A stretch of 11,293 nt of DNA, from the NCBI GenBank assembly GCA_030049955.1, contig JASIJX010000631.1, positions 1-11,293 of the forward strand, read 5' to 3'. The position numbers and the translations under genes were made by a program. The notes under the pieces were generated by a model. It had not been told where the DNA came from and made no database searches. It saw nothing but the letters and a program-made list of their open reading frames with translations. The DNA is from Acidobacteriaceae bacterium (GTDB lineage Bacteria > Acidobacteriota > Terriglobia > Terriglobales > Acidobacteriaceae). Positions 1-6,346 of this stretch are shown piece by piece (within the stretch, counting starts at the first letter, position 1; each line of letters begins with the position of its first letter).

Positions 1-168
1 CTTCTCGGCTGCGACGCCGGCGAGCGATACCGCAAGGCGGTGCTCGAGCAGGGCGGTTCAAAACCCGGCCGGGAGATGGTCCGCGACTTTCTGGGCCGCG
101 ACGAGGAATTTGCGGCGTTTTCGAAGTGGCTCAATGAGGAGTTCGAGGAGAAGACAGTCTCGGCGTAA
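1..168 (+). CDS. M3-family metallopeptidase (oligopeptidase), C-terminal end
   Basis: Only the last 55 codons and the TAA stop are in the window; the 5' part is cut by the left edge. The visible tail reads RYRKAVLEQGGSKPGREM, then VRDFLGRDEEF and a final acidic helix. This matches the C-terminal signature of thimet-oligopeptidase-like M3 zinc peptidases, where a glycine-containing turn is followed by a (F/L)LGR(D/E) segment near the end. The HEXXH zinc motif would lie upstream and cannot be checked. Enzymes of this family cut short peptides, in the cytoplasm or, when they carry a signal peptide, in the periplasm; location cannot be decided here. The family call rests on recognition of the tail only, so the exact subfamily is open. 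Confidence 0.72.
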   Translation, partial: LLGCDAGERYRKAVLEQGGSKPGREMVRDFLGRDEEFAAFSKWLNEEFEEKTVSA

Positions 169-321
169 ATTGGTCAAAAATTCTCGAAAAGAGGGCATAA
201 GACATGGGCAGTGCAACGCCGGCTCGCGCTATCGAGCCGCTGTGCATGCTCTCGTGCATTCCCGGGTTCACGCACAACGAGTGAGCGCATGCCTTCGAGC
301 TGCTTCATTTGCTCCGCAGCT

Positions 322-330
322 TGCTATCCT
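322..330 (+). promoter_or_regulatory. Candidate extended -10 promoter, possibly giving a leaderless mRNA
   Basis: TGCTATCCT fits the extended -10 pattern TGnTAnnnT. The box ends 8 nt before the ATG of the dehydrogenase gene at 339, so transcription would start at or very near the A of the ATG. No Shine-Dalgarno-like sequence is present between the box and the start (gatcccca). No good -35 hexamer is visible at 17 nt. Inference from position and sequence only. Confidence 0.35.
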
Positions 331-338
331 GATCCCCA

Positions 339-1139
339 ATGACACAATCTAACGATCTTCGCGGCCGGTGGGCGCTGGTCACAGGCGCAAGCGCTGGCAT
401 CGGCACGGCAGTGGCGCGCGAGCTTGCTGCGCACGGCGTCAATCTCGTCCTTACGGCGCGCCGGCGCGAGCGGCTTGAAGCTCTTGCCACCGAGTTGAGC
501 GCTAAGGGTATCGAAACCCGCATCGTCACTGCCGATCTCAACGATCCTGGCGCGCCGCAGCAAATTTACGATGCGACTGAGGGCTCCGGTCTGGCCGTCG
601 ACATTCTCATTAACAATGCAGGCTTCGGTCAGTATGGCGCGTTTGAAGCCGGCCGTATCGAGCAGGAGATCGGCATGGTGCGCGTGAACTGTGAGGCGGT
701 GGTGCACATTGCGCGCCTGTTTGTTCCGCGCATGATCGAGCGGCGGCGCGGATGGATGCTGGTGGTTTCCTCGACTGCGAGCTTTCAGCCGATCCCGTAC
801 TACACTACCTACGCGGCGACCAAAGCATTTGACCGGTTCTTTGCGCTCGGCCTGGCCGCGGAGGTAGAGCGCTATAACGTGAAGGTGACAACGCTCTACC
901 CGGGGCCGACTGAAACCGAGTTCTTTGATATTGCCGGTAGTCCGGGGGTGTTTCGCCGCTTTGGTGTTCAGGCAGTGGACGAGGTGGCGCGCAAGGGTGT
1001 GGACGCGCTCGTGCGCGGTCGGCGCACCATCGTGCCGAATCGAAAGGGCGCGTTCACGGCGTTCCTCGTGCGATTCGTTCCCACAGGGACGATCACGCGA
1101 GTTCTCGAGAAGGGCATCAGGCCGAAGGGAAGGGATTAG
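339..1139 (+). CDS. Short-chain dehydrogenase/reductase (classical SDR)
   Basis: A 266-residue NAD(P)-dependent oxidoreductase with a Rossmann fold; substrate unknown. The cofactor-binding TGASAGIG motif is at residues 15-22, the NNAG motif at 92-95, and the catalytic tetrad is N117, S145, Y158 and K162 (Y-AAT-K), with the usual 13-residue Ser-Tyr spacing. The basic residues just after beta-2 (TARRRERLEAL, residues 39-49) favour NADP(H) over NAD. PGPTETEF follows strand 6, as in classical SDRs. Length is normal for the family and the glycine motif sits 15 residues from the chosen ATG, which fixes the start well. No Shine-Dalgarno precedes it; see the -10 box at 322-330. No signal peptide, so cytoplasmic. 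The C-terminus (VRFVPTGTITRVLEKGIRPK) resembles SDRs of the DltE/YqjQ type, whose substrates are mostly unassigned. The stop codon lies in the first degenerate unit of a heptamer repeat. Confidence 0.93.
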   Translation: MTQSNDLRGRWALVTGASAGIGTAVARELAAHGVNLVLTARRRERLEALATELSAKGIETRIVTADLNDPGAPQQIYDATEGSGLAVDILINNAGFGQYGAFEAGRIEQEIGMVRVNCEAVVHIARLFVPRMIERRRGWMLVVSSTASFQPIPYYTTYAATKAFDRFFALGLAAEVERYNVKVTTLYPGPTETEFFDIAGSPGVFRRFGVQAVDEVARKGVDALVRGRRTIVPNRKGAFTAFLVRFVPTGTITRVLEKGIRPKGRD

Positions 1140-1171
1140 GGAACAGGGAACAGGGAACAGGGAACAGGGAA
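1132..1171. repeat. GGGAACA heptamer tandem array
   Basis: Four exact GGGAACA units run from 1139 to 1166. They are flanked by a degenerate unit GGGATTA (1132-1138), which contains the first two bases of the dehydrogenase TAG stop, and by a partial GGGAA (1167-1171). The seven-base period is not a codon multiple, so in-frame translation would give a three-unit peptide periodicity. I associate such arrays with intergenic DNA of acidobacterial genomes, but that is memory and not checked. Confidence 0.9.
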
Positions 1172-1248
1172 AGATGCTCTTCAGGCCGTCTTCTCTTGCG
1201 CAGACTCGGGCGCGGCGGCGAGAATGGCCCGCGAAAGGAAATCCATTC

Positions 1249-2577
1249 ATGCTGCTGCGCCCAATGGTTCGAGCAGTTTCTGCTGTCGCGTTTGTTGCCC
1301 TGGTTTCGGTTTCCATCTCCGCATCGTTTGCTCAAAATCCCGGACAGGCTGAGCACAAAACTACGCCGGGCCCTGGGCCAAATGGAGTTCCGCAAGTCAC
1401 GTTCTTCGTGCATCGGCTGGGCACGGATCATGCCGAGGGCATTACCACGCTCGACATGAATGGCGATGGCTATCCGGACATTCTGAGCGGGGCTTACTGG
1501 TATGAGAATCCCGGCCCGAATGGCGGCGTGTGGACACGGCACCAGTATCGCGAAGCAGGTACGGTGAACGAGTTCGTGGCCGACTGCGGCGAGTGGACCA
1601 TTGACGTGAACCATGACGGCAAGCCTGATGTGGTGACGGCCGGTTGGCAGCTCAACGGCATCTGGTGGTACGAGAATCCCGGCAAGCTGGGCGCGGTTTG
1701 GAAAAAGCACTTCATCACCGATAGCTACGACACTGAGGGCGGCGTGATGGCCGACATCAATGGCGACGGTGTTCCCGACCTGATCTTTTCGCATTACGGC
1801 CACATGGGCCTGCTGTGGATCGACTTCTCCGGACCAGAGCCGAAGGTGCACCATGTTGGCGGGCGCGCCGAGGACGGTCACGGCGTGGGTGTGGCCGACA
1901 TTGATGGCGACGGCAAGGCCGATATTCTGAGCCCCAACGGCTGGTTCCGGCAGATCGATGCCAACAAGGACGAGTGGGAATGGCACGGCGATTGGCAGCT
2001 TGGCGACGCCGGGTTTCCGATCATCGGCTACGACGTGAATGGCGACGGCAAGACGGACATTATCTACGGCCACGGGCATAGCTACGGTTTGTACTGGCTC
2101 GAACAAAAGATCGACCCGAATGGTGCGCGAAGCTGGGTGAAGCATCCGATCGATGAGTCCTATTCGCAGATTCACGCGCTCAAGCTGGTCGATATTGACG
2201 GCGACGGCAAGCCGGAGCTGATTGCCGGCAAGCGCTACCGCGGCCACTCGGGCCACGATCCCGGTTCGTACGATCCGCTGGTTGTTTACTATTACAAGAT
2301 CGATCAAAAGACAGCGAGCTTCACTCGTTATGCGATCAGCGTGAACGGCACCGCGGGCGCAGGCACGCAGTTCGTGGTCGAAGATCTCGACAAGGATGGC
2401 GATCTCGACATCGCCACGGCCGGCAAAACCGGCGTGCACTTCTTCGAGAACCTCACCATCAACAAGGTGCCGAAGGCTGAGCGCGAAAAAGAGATTCTGC
2501 TCGACACCAACTGGCCGTTCCCCGGCGAGGGCCCGGTGGTGAAGCAGGAAGAGGAGCCGGGGCGGCAGCGGCAATAG
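1249..2577 (+). CDS. Secreted VCBS/FG-GAP repeat protein, seven-bladed beta-propeller
   Basis: A 442-residue exported protein. Residues 1-29 form a signal peptide: basic start, hydrophobic core, then SASFAQ with likely cleavage before Q29 or N30. Seven Ca-binding-type loops of the form Dx(N/D)xDGxx(D/E) begin at residues 69, 119, 169, 217, 262, 315 and 379, spaced 45-64 residues apart, as expected for one loop per blade of a single seven-bladed propeller. Aromatic (Y/W)WYENPG motifs near residues 84 and 140 follow the first two loops. Similar propellers occur in integrin-like FG-GAP proteins and in aldos-2-ulose dehydratase, but the cupin domains of that enzyme are absent, so no catalytic role is claimed. 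Start: ATG 1249 has AAAGGAA about 9 nt upstream and begins the signal peptide; an in-frame ATG at 1174 would put 25 basic residues before it and is less likely. Confidence 0.88.
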   Translation: MLLRPMVRAVSAVAFVALVSVSISASFAQNPGQAEHKTTPGPGPNGVPQVTFFVHRLGTDHAEGITTLDMNGDGYPDILSGAYWYENPGPNGGVWTRHQYREAGTVNEFVADCGEWTIDVNHDGKPDVVTAGWQLNGIWWYENPGKLGAVWKKHFITDSYDTEGGVMADINGDGVPDLIFSHYGHMGLLWIDFSGPEPKVHHVGGRAEDGHGVGVADIDGDGKADILSPNGWFRQIDANKDEWEWHGDWQLGDAGFPIIGYDVNGDGKTDIIYGHGHSYGLYWLEQKIDPNGARSWVKHPIDESYSQIHALKLVDIDGDGKPELIAGKRYRGHSGHDPGSYDPLVVYYYKIDQKTASFTRYAISVNGTAGAGTQFVVEDLDKDGDLDIATAGKTGVHFFENLTINKVPKAEREKEILLDTNWPFPGEGPVVKQEEEPGRQRQ

Positions 2578-2608
2578 CGGAAGTTGGAAAGTTCAGCTTT
2601 CGTGTGGG

Positions 2609-2639
2609 ACGGGGTCTGGTACCTACGGGGTCTGGTACC
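2609..2639. repeat. Tandem duplication of a 15-mer (ACGGGGTCTGGTACC)
   Basis: Two identical copies of acggggtctggtacc occupy 2609-2623 and 2625-2639, separated by one T. Each copy ends in the palindrome GGTACC. It lies 32 bases after the stop of the propeller gene. Too short and in too few copies to be a coding or CRISPR repeat; possibly a short extragenic repeat. Confidence 0.85.
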
Positions 2640-2964
2640 GCATGCAGAATTTTTCTTTCGCGCGAGCAGGGCGCCGGGCGTAGCACAGCCGCGCCAACCG
2701 TTTCCCACTTCGCGGCTTGAAGTTTTCTGGATTCGAAGTGTGACAGAGAGGTGAAGTGAACTCTTTTGGGAATTTCCACAGATAAAGTGCCTGTCTCAAA
2801 TTTTCAGCAAACCTTTCGACCGGGTGTGCATCTGTATAAATAACAAGCAGAGGCTTCCCCGATGATGTCCCTTCCGAGAAAGGTAACTACTCCTTTTTGA
2901 AGGTCCGAACGGACCTCTCCTCACCGTCCCCCCTGGATTCCCTCCCAAAAAGTGCCTCTCAAGC

Positions 2965-2986
2965 GGGCCTGCCGGAAGGCAGGCCC
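2965..2986. repeat. Perfect 9-bp GC-rich hairpin with GGAA loop
   Basis: GGGCCTGCC (2965-2973) pairs perfectly with GGCAGGCCC (2978-2986) around a GGAA tetraloop. In RNA this would be very stable. There is no T-run after it on either strand, so it is not a typical intrinsic terminator. It lies about 390 bases after the propeller stop and 70 before the pgeF start, so it could be a REP-like extragenic palindrome or part of the pgeF upstream region. Confidence 0.7.
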
Positions 2987-3040
2987 ACATGCTTGCTTCG
3001 CCTTGTTGCCTGCTTCGGTCCATCCCGTTCCTGTCCCCAA

Positions 3041-3046
3041 TAGAAT
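3041..3046 (+). promoter_or_regulatory. Candidate -10 box just upstream of pgeF ATG
   Basis: TAGAAT matches five of six positions of the TATAAT consensus and ends 9 nt before the ATG at 3056. No Shine-Dalgarno lies between them. If used, the mRNA would begin at or next to the start codon, supporting 3056 as the true start. No convincing -35 is visible. Confidence 0.3.
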
Positions 3047-3055
3047 TGAAGCTGC

Positions 3056-4126
3056 ATGCGCTCTTCTACCCGTCCTTCTTCTTCGCTGGCAACCAGGCTG
3101 GCGGCGATTGACGCCGACTTTTCTATTGCCGGCTTGGCCCGCAGCCGCCGCGGCGGGTCTTTGGCGCTCAGACGCACAGCGCGTCAATCTCCCGCTGCGC
3201 CCGAGGAGCTTATGCGGCCGGTTTCGGCGCCAATGCGCGCCGCGAACGGCGTTTGGTGGCTGCCAATTGCCGGCCACGCAGCAGGATGGGATCTGCCGTG
3301 GCTATGGAGCGGGTTCAGCACGCGCAAGGGCGGGCGCAGCCGCGCCTATTGCCCTGACGATGCGGAATCCGAACTGAACCTGGGATTCACGGCCGATGAT
3401 GATCGCTCCGCGGTTCTTGAGAACCGGCGCTTGCTGGTCGAAGCCGTCACCGGCAATGCCGAGACGCCGGTGGTTACGGTTCGGCAGTTCCACTCGAACC
3501 TGGTTGTCCGCGCCGTGTCCGATGATGCTGGATGCGACCGGCCACGACGCGCTGACGGCGTTATAACCGACGAGCCCGGACTCTTGCTGGCCGTGCAGGT
3601 GGCCGACTGCATTCCTGTGCTGGTTGCCGACCGGCGGCGGCGCGTGGTTGGGGCCTTCCATGCGGGCTGGCGCGGCACCGTTCGGCGCATCGTGGAAATT
3701 GGCGTGGGCCGCATGCGGCTCGAGTTCGGCTCCCAACCCGAGGACCTGATTGCTGCGATCGGACCAGGCAACGGTCCCTGCTGCTATTCCGTGGGCGAAG
3801 AGGTGATCTCGGAGTTCGAGTCGCAGTTCGTTTATGCGCGGGAGCTTGTGCATGAGGTCTACTCGACCGACGTGGTGCGCAACAAATACCCGATGCTCTT
3901 CCTCACGCAGCGCGCTCCGGGCCACTCCGACATTGGACCGCAGACTCATATCGACCTGATCGAGGCCAACCGCCGGCAGTTGCTCGATGCGGGCGTTCGC
4001 TCAGCGGCGATTTCCGTTGTGGGCGGCTGCACGGCGTGCCACCGGGATCTGTTCTACTCGCACCGCTCATCGCGCGGCCACGCGGGGCGGATGATGGGCG
4101 TAATTGGGGTGAGACAGCGGGGTTAG
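3056..4126 (+). CDS. pgeF: PgeF/YfiH family purine nucleoside phosphorylase (laccase-domain protein)
   Basis: Member of the 'multicopper polyphenol oxidase' domain family (PF02578), once called laccase-like and now known to include purine nucleoside phosphorylase/adenosine deaminase enzymes; the E. coli homologue is the peptidoglycan editing factor. The zinc-site residues are all visible: H146 in VRQFHSNL, C185 in VADCIPVLVAD and H202 in AFHAGWRGT. Other family blocks are GFSTRKGG (86-93), AAIGPGNGPCCYSVGEEV (233-250) and the C-terminal GGCTACHRDLFYSHR, then GRMMGVIG. Cytoplasmic. The domain starts only near residue 67; the first 52 residues are Ser/Arg/Ala-rich with no known fold. An alternative ATG at 3212 has GAGGAG upstream, but only 3 nt away, and would give 304 residues, closer to family length. 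I keep 3056 because of the TAGAAT box; the start is the uncertain part, the family is not. Confidence 0.9.
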   Translation: MRSSTRPSSSLATRLAAIDADFSIAGLARSRRGGSLALRRTARQSPAAPEELMRPVSAPMRAANGVWWLPIAGHAAGWDLPWLWSGFSTRKGGRSRAYCPDDAESELNLGFTADDDRSAVLENRRLLVEAVTGNAETPVVTVRQFHSNLVVRAVSDDAGCDRPRRADGVITDEPGLLLAVQVADCIPVLVADRRRRVVGAFHAGWRGTVRRIVEIGVGRMRLEFGSQPEDLIAAIGPGNGPCCYSVGEEVISEFESQFVYARELVHEVYSTDVVRNKYPMLFLTQRAPGHSDIGPQTHIDLIEANRRQLLDAGVRSAAISVVGGCTACHRDLFYSHRSSRGHAGRMMGVIGVRQRG

Positions 4127-4176
4127 TGGTGTCAGCGGTGTTTGCGGAGTTAGGCCCCCACCCCCTCATCTTTCGG

Positions 4177-4239
4177 CATTTATTTGAAAGCAAATGGCTT
4201 ATGACGGGTGCGCCGGTCCATCTATTTGATTCTAAATGG
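4177..4239. repeat. Pair of 21-bp AT-rich direct repeats, 42 bp apart
   Basis: catttatttgaaagcaaatgg (4177-4197) and catctatttgattctaaatgg (4219-4239) share 16 of 21 positions: CAT-TATTTGA and AAATGG are conserved and the four central bases differ completely. Each copy is roughly palindromic (ATTTG/CAAAT in the first; ATTT/AAAT in the second). The start-to-start distance is 42 bp, about four helical turns. This fits either two sites for a dimeric DNA-binding protein or two units of an extragenic repeat. A C-rich tract lies just upstream. Confidence 0.55.
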
Positions 4240-4694
4240 ATTGTTTACAGCTGTTTTGTTTTCAATCGTTTAGAGCGTTTCAGAGCTAACGTGCCCTTTT
4301 GAGGGCTGCGGATGGTGGCATTCTTTTGAGGAAAATACCACTCAGCAGCGTACCTTCGGATGCAGCAACTCTGGAACCGCTATGGGCCTGCCACCCTGTT
4401 TTCCGGGCCAGCCTGGAAGATCGGACGCCTGCGCTTCCTGCAGTGGAAATGCTTTTGCTTTCCCCGGATTGCGTTTGCCGGCGGAGCCGGCTCACTTCAT
4501 CCGAGGCTAAGATCTGCGCCCCTGACAGGGCTCGACCGATTAACTCCATTTCCTCGGCTTTTCTCAAGCTAGCAAATTGGCGGGAAATTATTGGCAATGT
4601 TTTTCAAAAAAAAATTGGCCGGTCTGCGTCGCCTGCGCCACGCAAGGCTGCTTGTTCGGCGGAAGGTTGATTGTTGCAGACAGGTCTGCTGACC

Positions 4695-4712
4695 GCTGAT
4701 CGGGAGATCAGC
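4695..4712. repeat. 7-bp perfect hairpin (GCTGATC / GATCAGC)
   Basis: GCTGATC (4695-4701), loop GGGA, GATCAGC (4706-4712). On the minus strand it lies about 90 bases beyond the stop of the HU-type gene, so it could help end that transcript, but no U-run follows it in that direction. Function unassigned. Confidence 0.4.
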
Positions 4713-4802
4713 CGCGATGATGGGCAACCAAGACAGAGACATTACATTAGTGAATGCGGAAAACCCGCTCTGAGACAGCGACGGGCGGAATGCCAGGCAA
4801 TT

Positions 4803-5111
4803 TCAGGAAGCTGCAGGGGCGCCATTGCCTGCTTCGCCGGGGTTCACAAGGTCGCGCAGCTCCTTGGATGGCTTGAAATACGGAACCTTTTTTGCGGGTA
4901 CTTCCACGCGGTCGCCGGTTTTGGGATTGCGACCGATGCGAGGGTTGCGCTGGCGGATGCGGAAAGAACCGAAGCCGCGAATCTCAATCTTGTCACCGCG
5001 CTGCAGGGCGCCGATGACGGAGCCAAAAATCGTCTCCACAATGACTTCGCCGTCGCGGCGGGTCAGGTCGCCCAGTGCTGTAACCTTTTCCACCAAATCT
5101 GCCTTCGTCAT
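4803..5111 (-). CDS. HU/IHF-family DNA-binding protein
   Basis: A 102-residue nucleoid-associated protein that works as a dimer to bend DNA. It begins MTKADLVEKV, typical for HU/IHF, and has the GFGSF turn at residues 46-50 and the beta-arm with GRNPKTG at 60-66. P63 is the proline that intercalates into the DNA minor groove in HU and IHF. VPAKKVPYFKPSKELRDLVN (71-90) is the conserved C-terminal block. It carries an extra tail of about 12 residues rich in Gly/Ala/Pro beyond the usual 90-residue end. The ATG is preceded by GGGAGG 9 nt upstream (plus strand CCTCCC, 5121-5126), a good ribosome site. It is divergent from the glycosyltransferase gene. HU, IHF-alpha and IHF-beta cannot be separated with certainty; acidobacterial copies are often annotated as IHF-beta-like. 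Confidence 0.95.
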   Translation of the reverse strand: MTKADLVEKVTALGDLTRRDGEVIVETIFGSVIGALQRGDKIEIRGFGSFRIRQRNPRIGRNPKTGDRVEVPAKKVPYFKPSKELRDLVNPGEAGNGAPAAS

Positions 5112-5142
5112 TTCGGAACGCCTCCCGAGACAGCATAAACGG

Positions 5143-5171
5143 ATTCTGACCGGTCAGGAGGGAAAATGCAA
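5143..5171 (-). promoter_or_regulatory. Candidate sigma-70 promoter of the HU gene with palindrome over the -10
   Basis: Read on the minus strand, TTGCAT (5171-5166) is followed after exactly 17 bp by CAGAAT (5148-5143): three and four matches to the -35 and -10 consensus. The 12-bp palindrome CTGACCGGTCAG (5146-5157) covers the first half of the -10 and the adjoining spacer, where a repressor would block polymerase. Twelve-bp palindromes are expected a few times by chance in a window of this size, so only the position makes it notable. Confidence 0.35.
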
Positions 5172-5340
5172 GCCCCCTGTTCGAATTTAGCCTTTAGGGA
5201 TCAGCAATTTGCCCGGACCCTTGGGGGTGCCTACTTTGGTGCGGAAGAGCGCAGCGCGGTGGGTTATGATGACCGGAGACTCCAAAGGATGCCAGCCAGG
5301 AGAAAATCCGGGCAGCCGGCGCCTAGCGGCGAAAGCACCA

Positions 5341-6105
5341 ATGCCTTACCCCATCTACAGCATCGTCATTCCGGCTTATAACGAGGCGCGGCGCATTCCC
5401 GCGACGCTCGAATCGGTGGTTTCGTGGATCCGCGCCAAACGATGGTATGCCGAGGTGGTAGTGGTCAACGACGGCTCGCGTGACCGCACAGTCGAGGCGG
5501 TGCGCGCCTTTGCCGAAGGTGCGCCGGAGGTGCGGCTTGTAGAAAACCCCGGCAACCGCGGCAAGGGATACAGCGTGCGCCACGGGATGCTGGACGCGCT
5601 GGGCGATGTGGTGATGTTCACCGATGCCGATCTTTCGGCGCCGATGGAAGAAGCGCAGGGATTGTTCGACGCAATTGCCGGTGGCGCTGATATCGCCATT
5701 GGATCGCGGTGGCTGGAGAGCACGCGGCAGACGATCCGCCAGCCGCTCTATCGGCAGTTTTTCGGGCGCTGCTTCAATCTTGTGACGCGGGCTGTGATGG
5801 GGCTGCCGTTTGCGGATACGCAATGCGGGTTTAAGGCGTTTACCCGCGCGGCCGCGCAGACGGTGTTTCAACTGCAGACCATCGAGGGGTGGGGCTTCGA
5901 TCCGGAGATCCTGTTCATTGCGACGAAGCGCGGCTTGCGGATCAAGGAAGTTCCGGTGAGCTGGGCGCACGACGAGCGAACGCAGATCAGCTACCTTGAG
6001 GACGGCGCGCGGATGCTCCAGGACCTGGCGCACGTGCGCTGGAATGCGCTGATGGGGCGGTACGACCGCAACGTGGACGACATTCAGCGCGGGCGCGTGG
6101 CTTGA
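5341..6105 (+). CDS. GT2 glycosyltransferase, dolichyl-phosphate glucosyltransferase type
   Basis: A 254-residue GT-A fold transferase likely to pass a sugar from a nucleotide donor to a polyprenyl-phosphate at the inner membrane surface. Motifs in order: YSIVIPAYNEARRIP (6-20), VVVNDGSRDRT (40-50), NPGNRGKGYSVRHGML (69-84), the metal-binding DAD at 95-97 in FTDADLSAP, GSR at 121-123, DTQCGFKAF (159-167) and WGFDPEIL (184-191). The DTQCGFK and WGFDPEIL blocks are characteristic of ALG5-like enzymes rather than of general GT2 proteins. There is no membrane anchor, unlike dolichyl-mannose synthases with C-terminal spans. The start at 5341 puts the first strand at residue 6; the frame stays open upstream to a TTG at 5209, with ATGs at 5266 and 5269, but those 25-44 extra residues look non-coding. 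No clear ribosome site precedes 5341. Acceptor and sugar are not determinable here. Confidence 0.88.
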   Translation: MPYPIYSIVIPAYNEARRIPATLESVVSWIRAKRWYAEVVVVNDGSRDRTVEAVRAFAEGAPEVRLVENPGNRGKGYSVRHGMLDALGDVVMFTDADLSAPMEEAQGLFDAIAGGADIAIGSRWLESTRQTIRQPLYRQFFGRCFNLVTRAVMGLPFADTQCGFKAFTRAAAQTVFQLQTIEGWGFDPEILFIATKRGLRIKEVPVSWAHDERTQISYLEDGARMLQDLAHVRWNALMGRYDRNVDDIQRGRVA

Positions 6106-6161
6106 TGGGTGGTTTGGCGACAGGCGACCTGGCTTGTGGAGACAAAAGCCCTCGATTGATT

Positions 6162-6177
6162 GCGCCGTTTGCGGCGC
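6162..6177. repeat. 6-bp all-GC hairpin after the glycosyltransferase gene
   Basis: GCGCCG (6162-6167), loop TTTG, CGGCGC (6172-6177), located 57 bases after the glycosyltransferase stop. It could stop or stabilise that transcript, but no T-run follows, so it is not a standard intrinsic terminator. Confidence 0.3.
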
Positions 6178-6346
6178 GGCTATAGCTGGCCGTGCCCTGT
6201 TGCAATGCGCCTTGCTCTCGCGGGCAAATTTTCTGCGCGCGTCGTAAACTTCTCGCCTCTGCGATGCGTCCCCTCAGACACAGATTCCCGAGTCCGGGCC
6301 ATTTCCATTTTTGGCGGGGATCATTCTCGATGCGGAGGAAATCTCT

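Larger units (their letters stand above)
2578..3055. other. Non-coding stretch between propeller gene and pgeF
   Basis: About 478 bases with no convincing gene on either strand; the short open frames here have no recognisable domain, ribosome site or biased codon use. It holds a duplicated 15-mer right after the propeller gene (2609-2639), a small palindrome AGGTCCGAACGGACCT at 2901-2916, and a strong hairpin at 2965-2986. A TATAAA box at 2835-2840 lacks a partner -35 at normal spacing. The part from 2740 to 2900 is clearly richer in A+T than the flanking genes. Confidence 0.6.
4127..4802. other. Long region without a convincing gene
   Basis: This 676-base gap separates pgeF from the 3' end of the HU-type gene. 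Open frames on both strands (for instance minus 4286-4597, with a TTG start) have no recognisable domain and no ribosome site at sensible spacing; I do not call them genes, though a decayed or lineage-specific small gene cannot be excluded. Contents: a degenerate GTGTnAGCG-like G/T-rich run right after the pgeF stop (4127-4150), a C-rich tract CCCCCACCCCCTC (4155-4168 region), a paired AT-rich 21-bp element (4177-4239), an A9 run at 4606-4614 and a 7-bp hairpin at 4695-4712. Confidence 0.55.

Noticed and set aside
324..1316. 330-codon open frame on the minus strand opposite the dehydrogenase
   Set aside because: Low-complexity Arg/His/Ala-rich translation, overlaps a gene with all SDR motifs intact, and runs through the GGGAACA array.
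1117..2574. 485-codon open frame on the minus strand
   Set aside because: It lies exactly opposite the propeller gene, shows shadow repeats of its DGDG loops (AVAINVGH-like), and has no domain of its own; a by-product of GC-rich codon use.
4606..4614. A9 run as a terminator tail
   Set aside because: No stable stem directly precedes it on the strand where it would read as U, so it does not make an intrinsic terminator.
5160..5215. Possible tRNA because of GTTCGAATTT
   Set aside because: The T-loop-like string has no matching acceptor stem, D-arm or anticodon arm at the required distances.
5209..5340. Longer start (TTG 5209) for the glycosyltransferase
   Set aside because: The extra 44 residues have no family match, and the first beta-strand begins six residues after the ATG at 5341.
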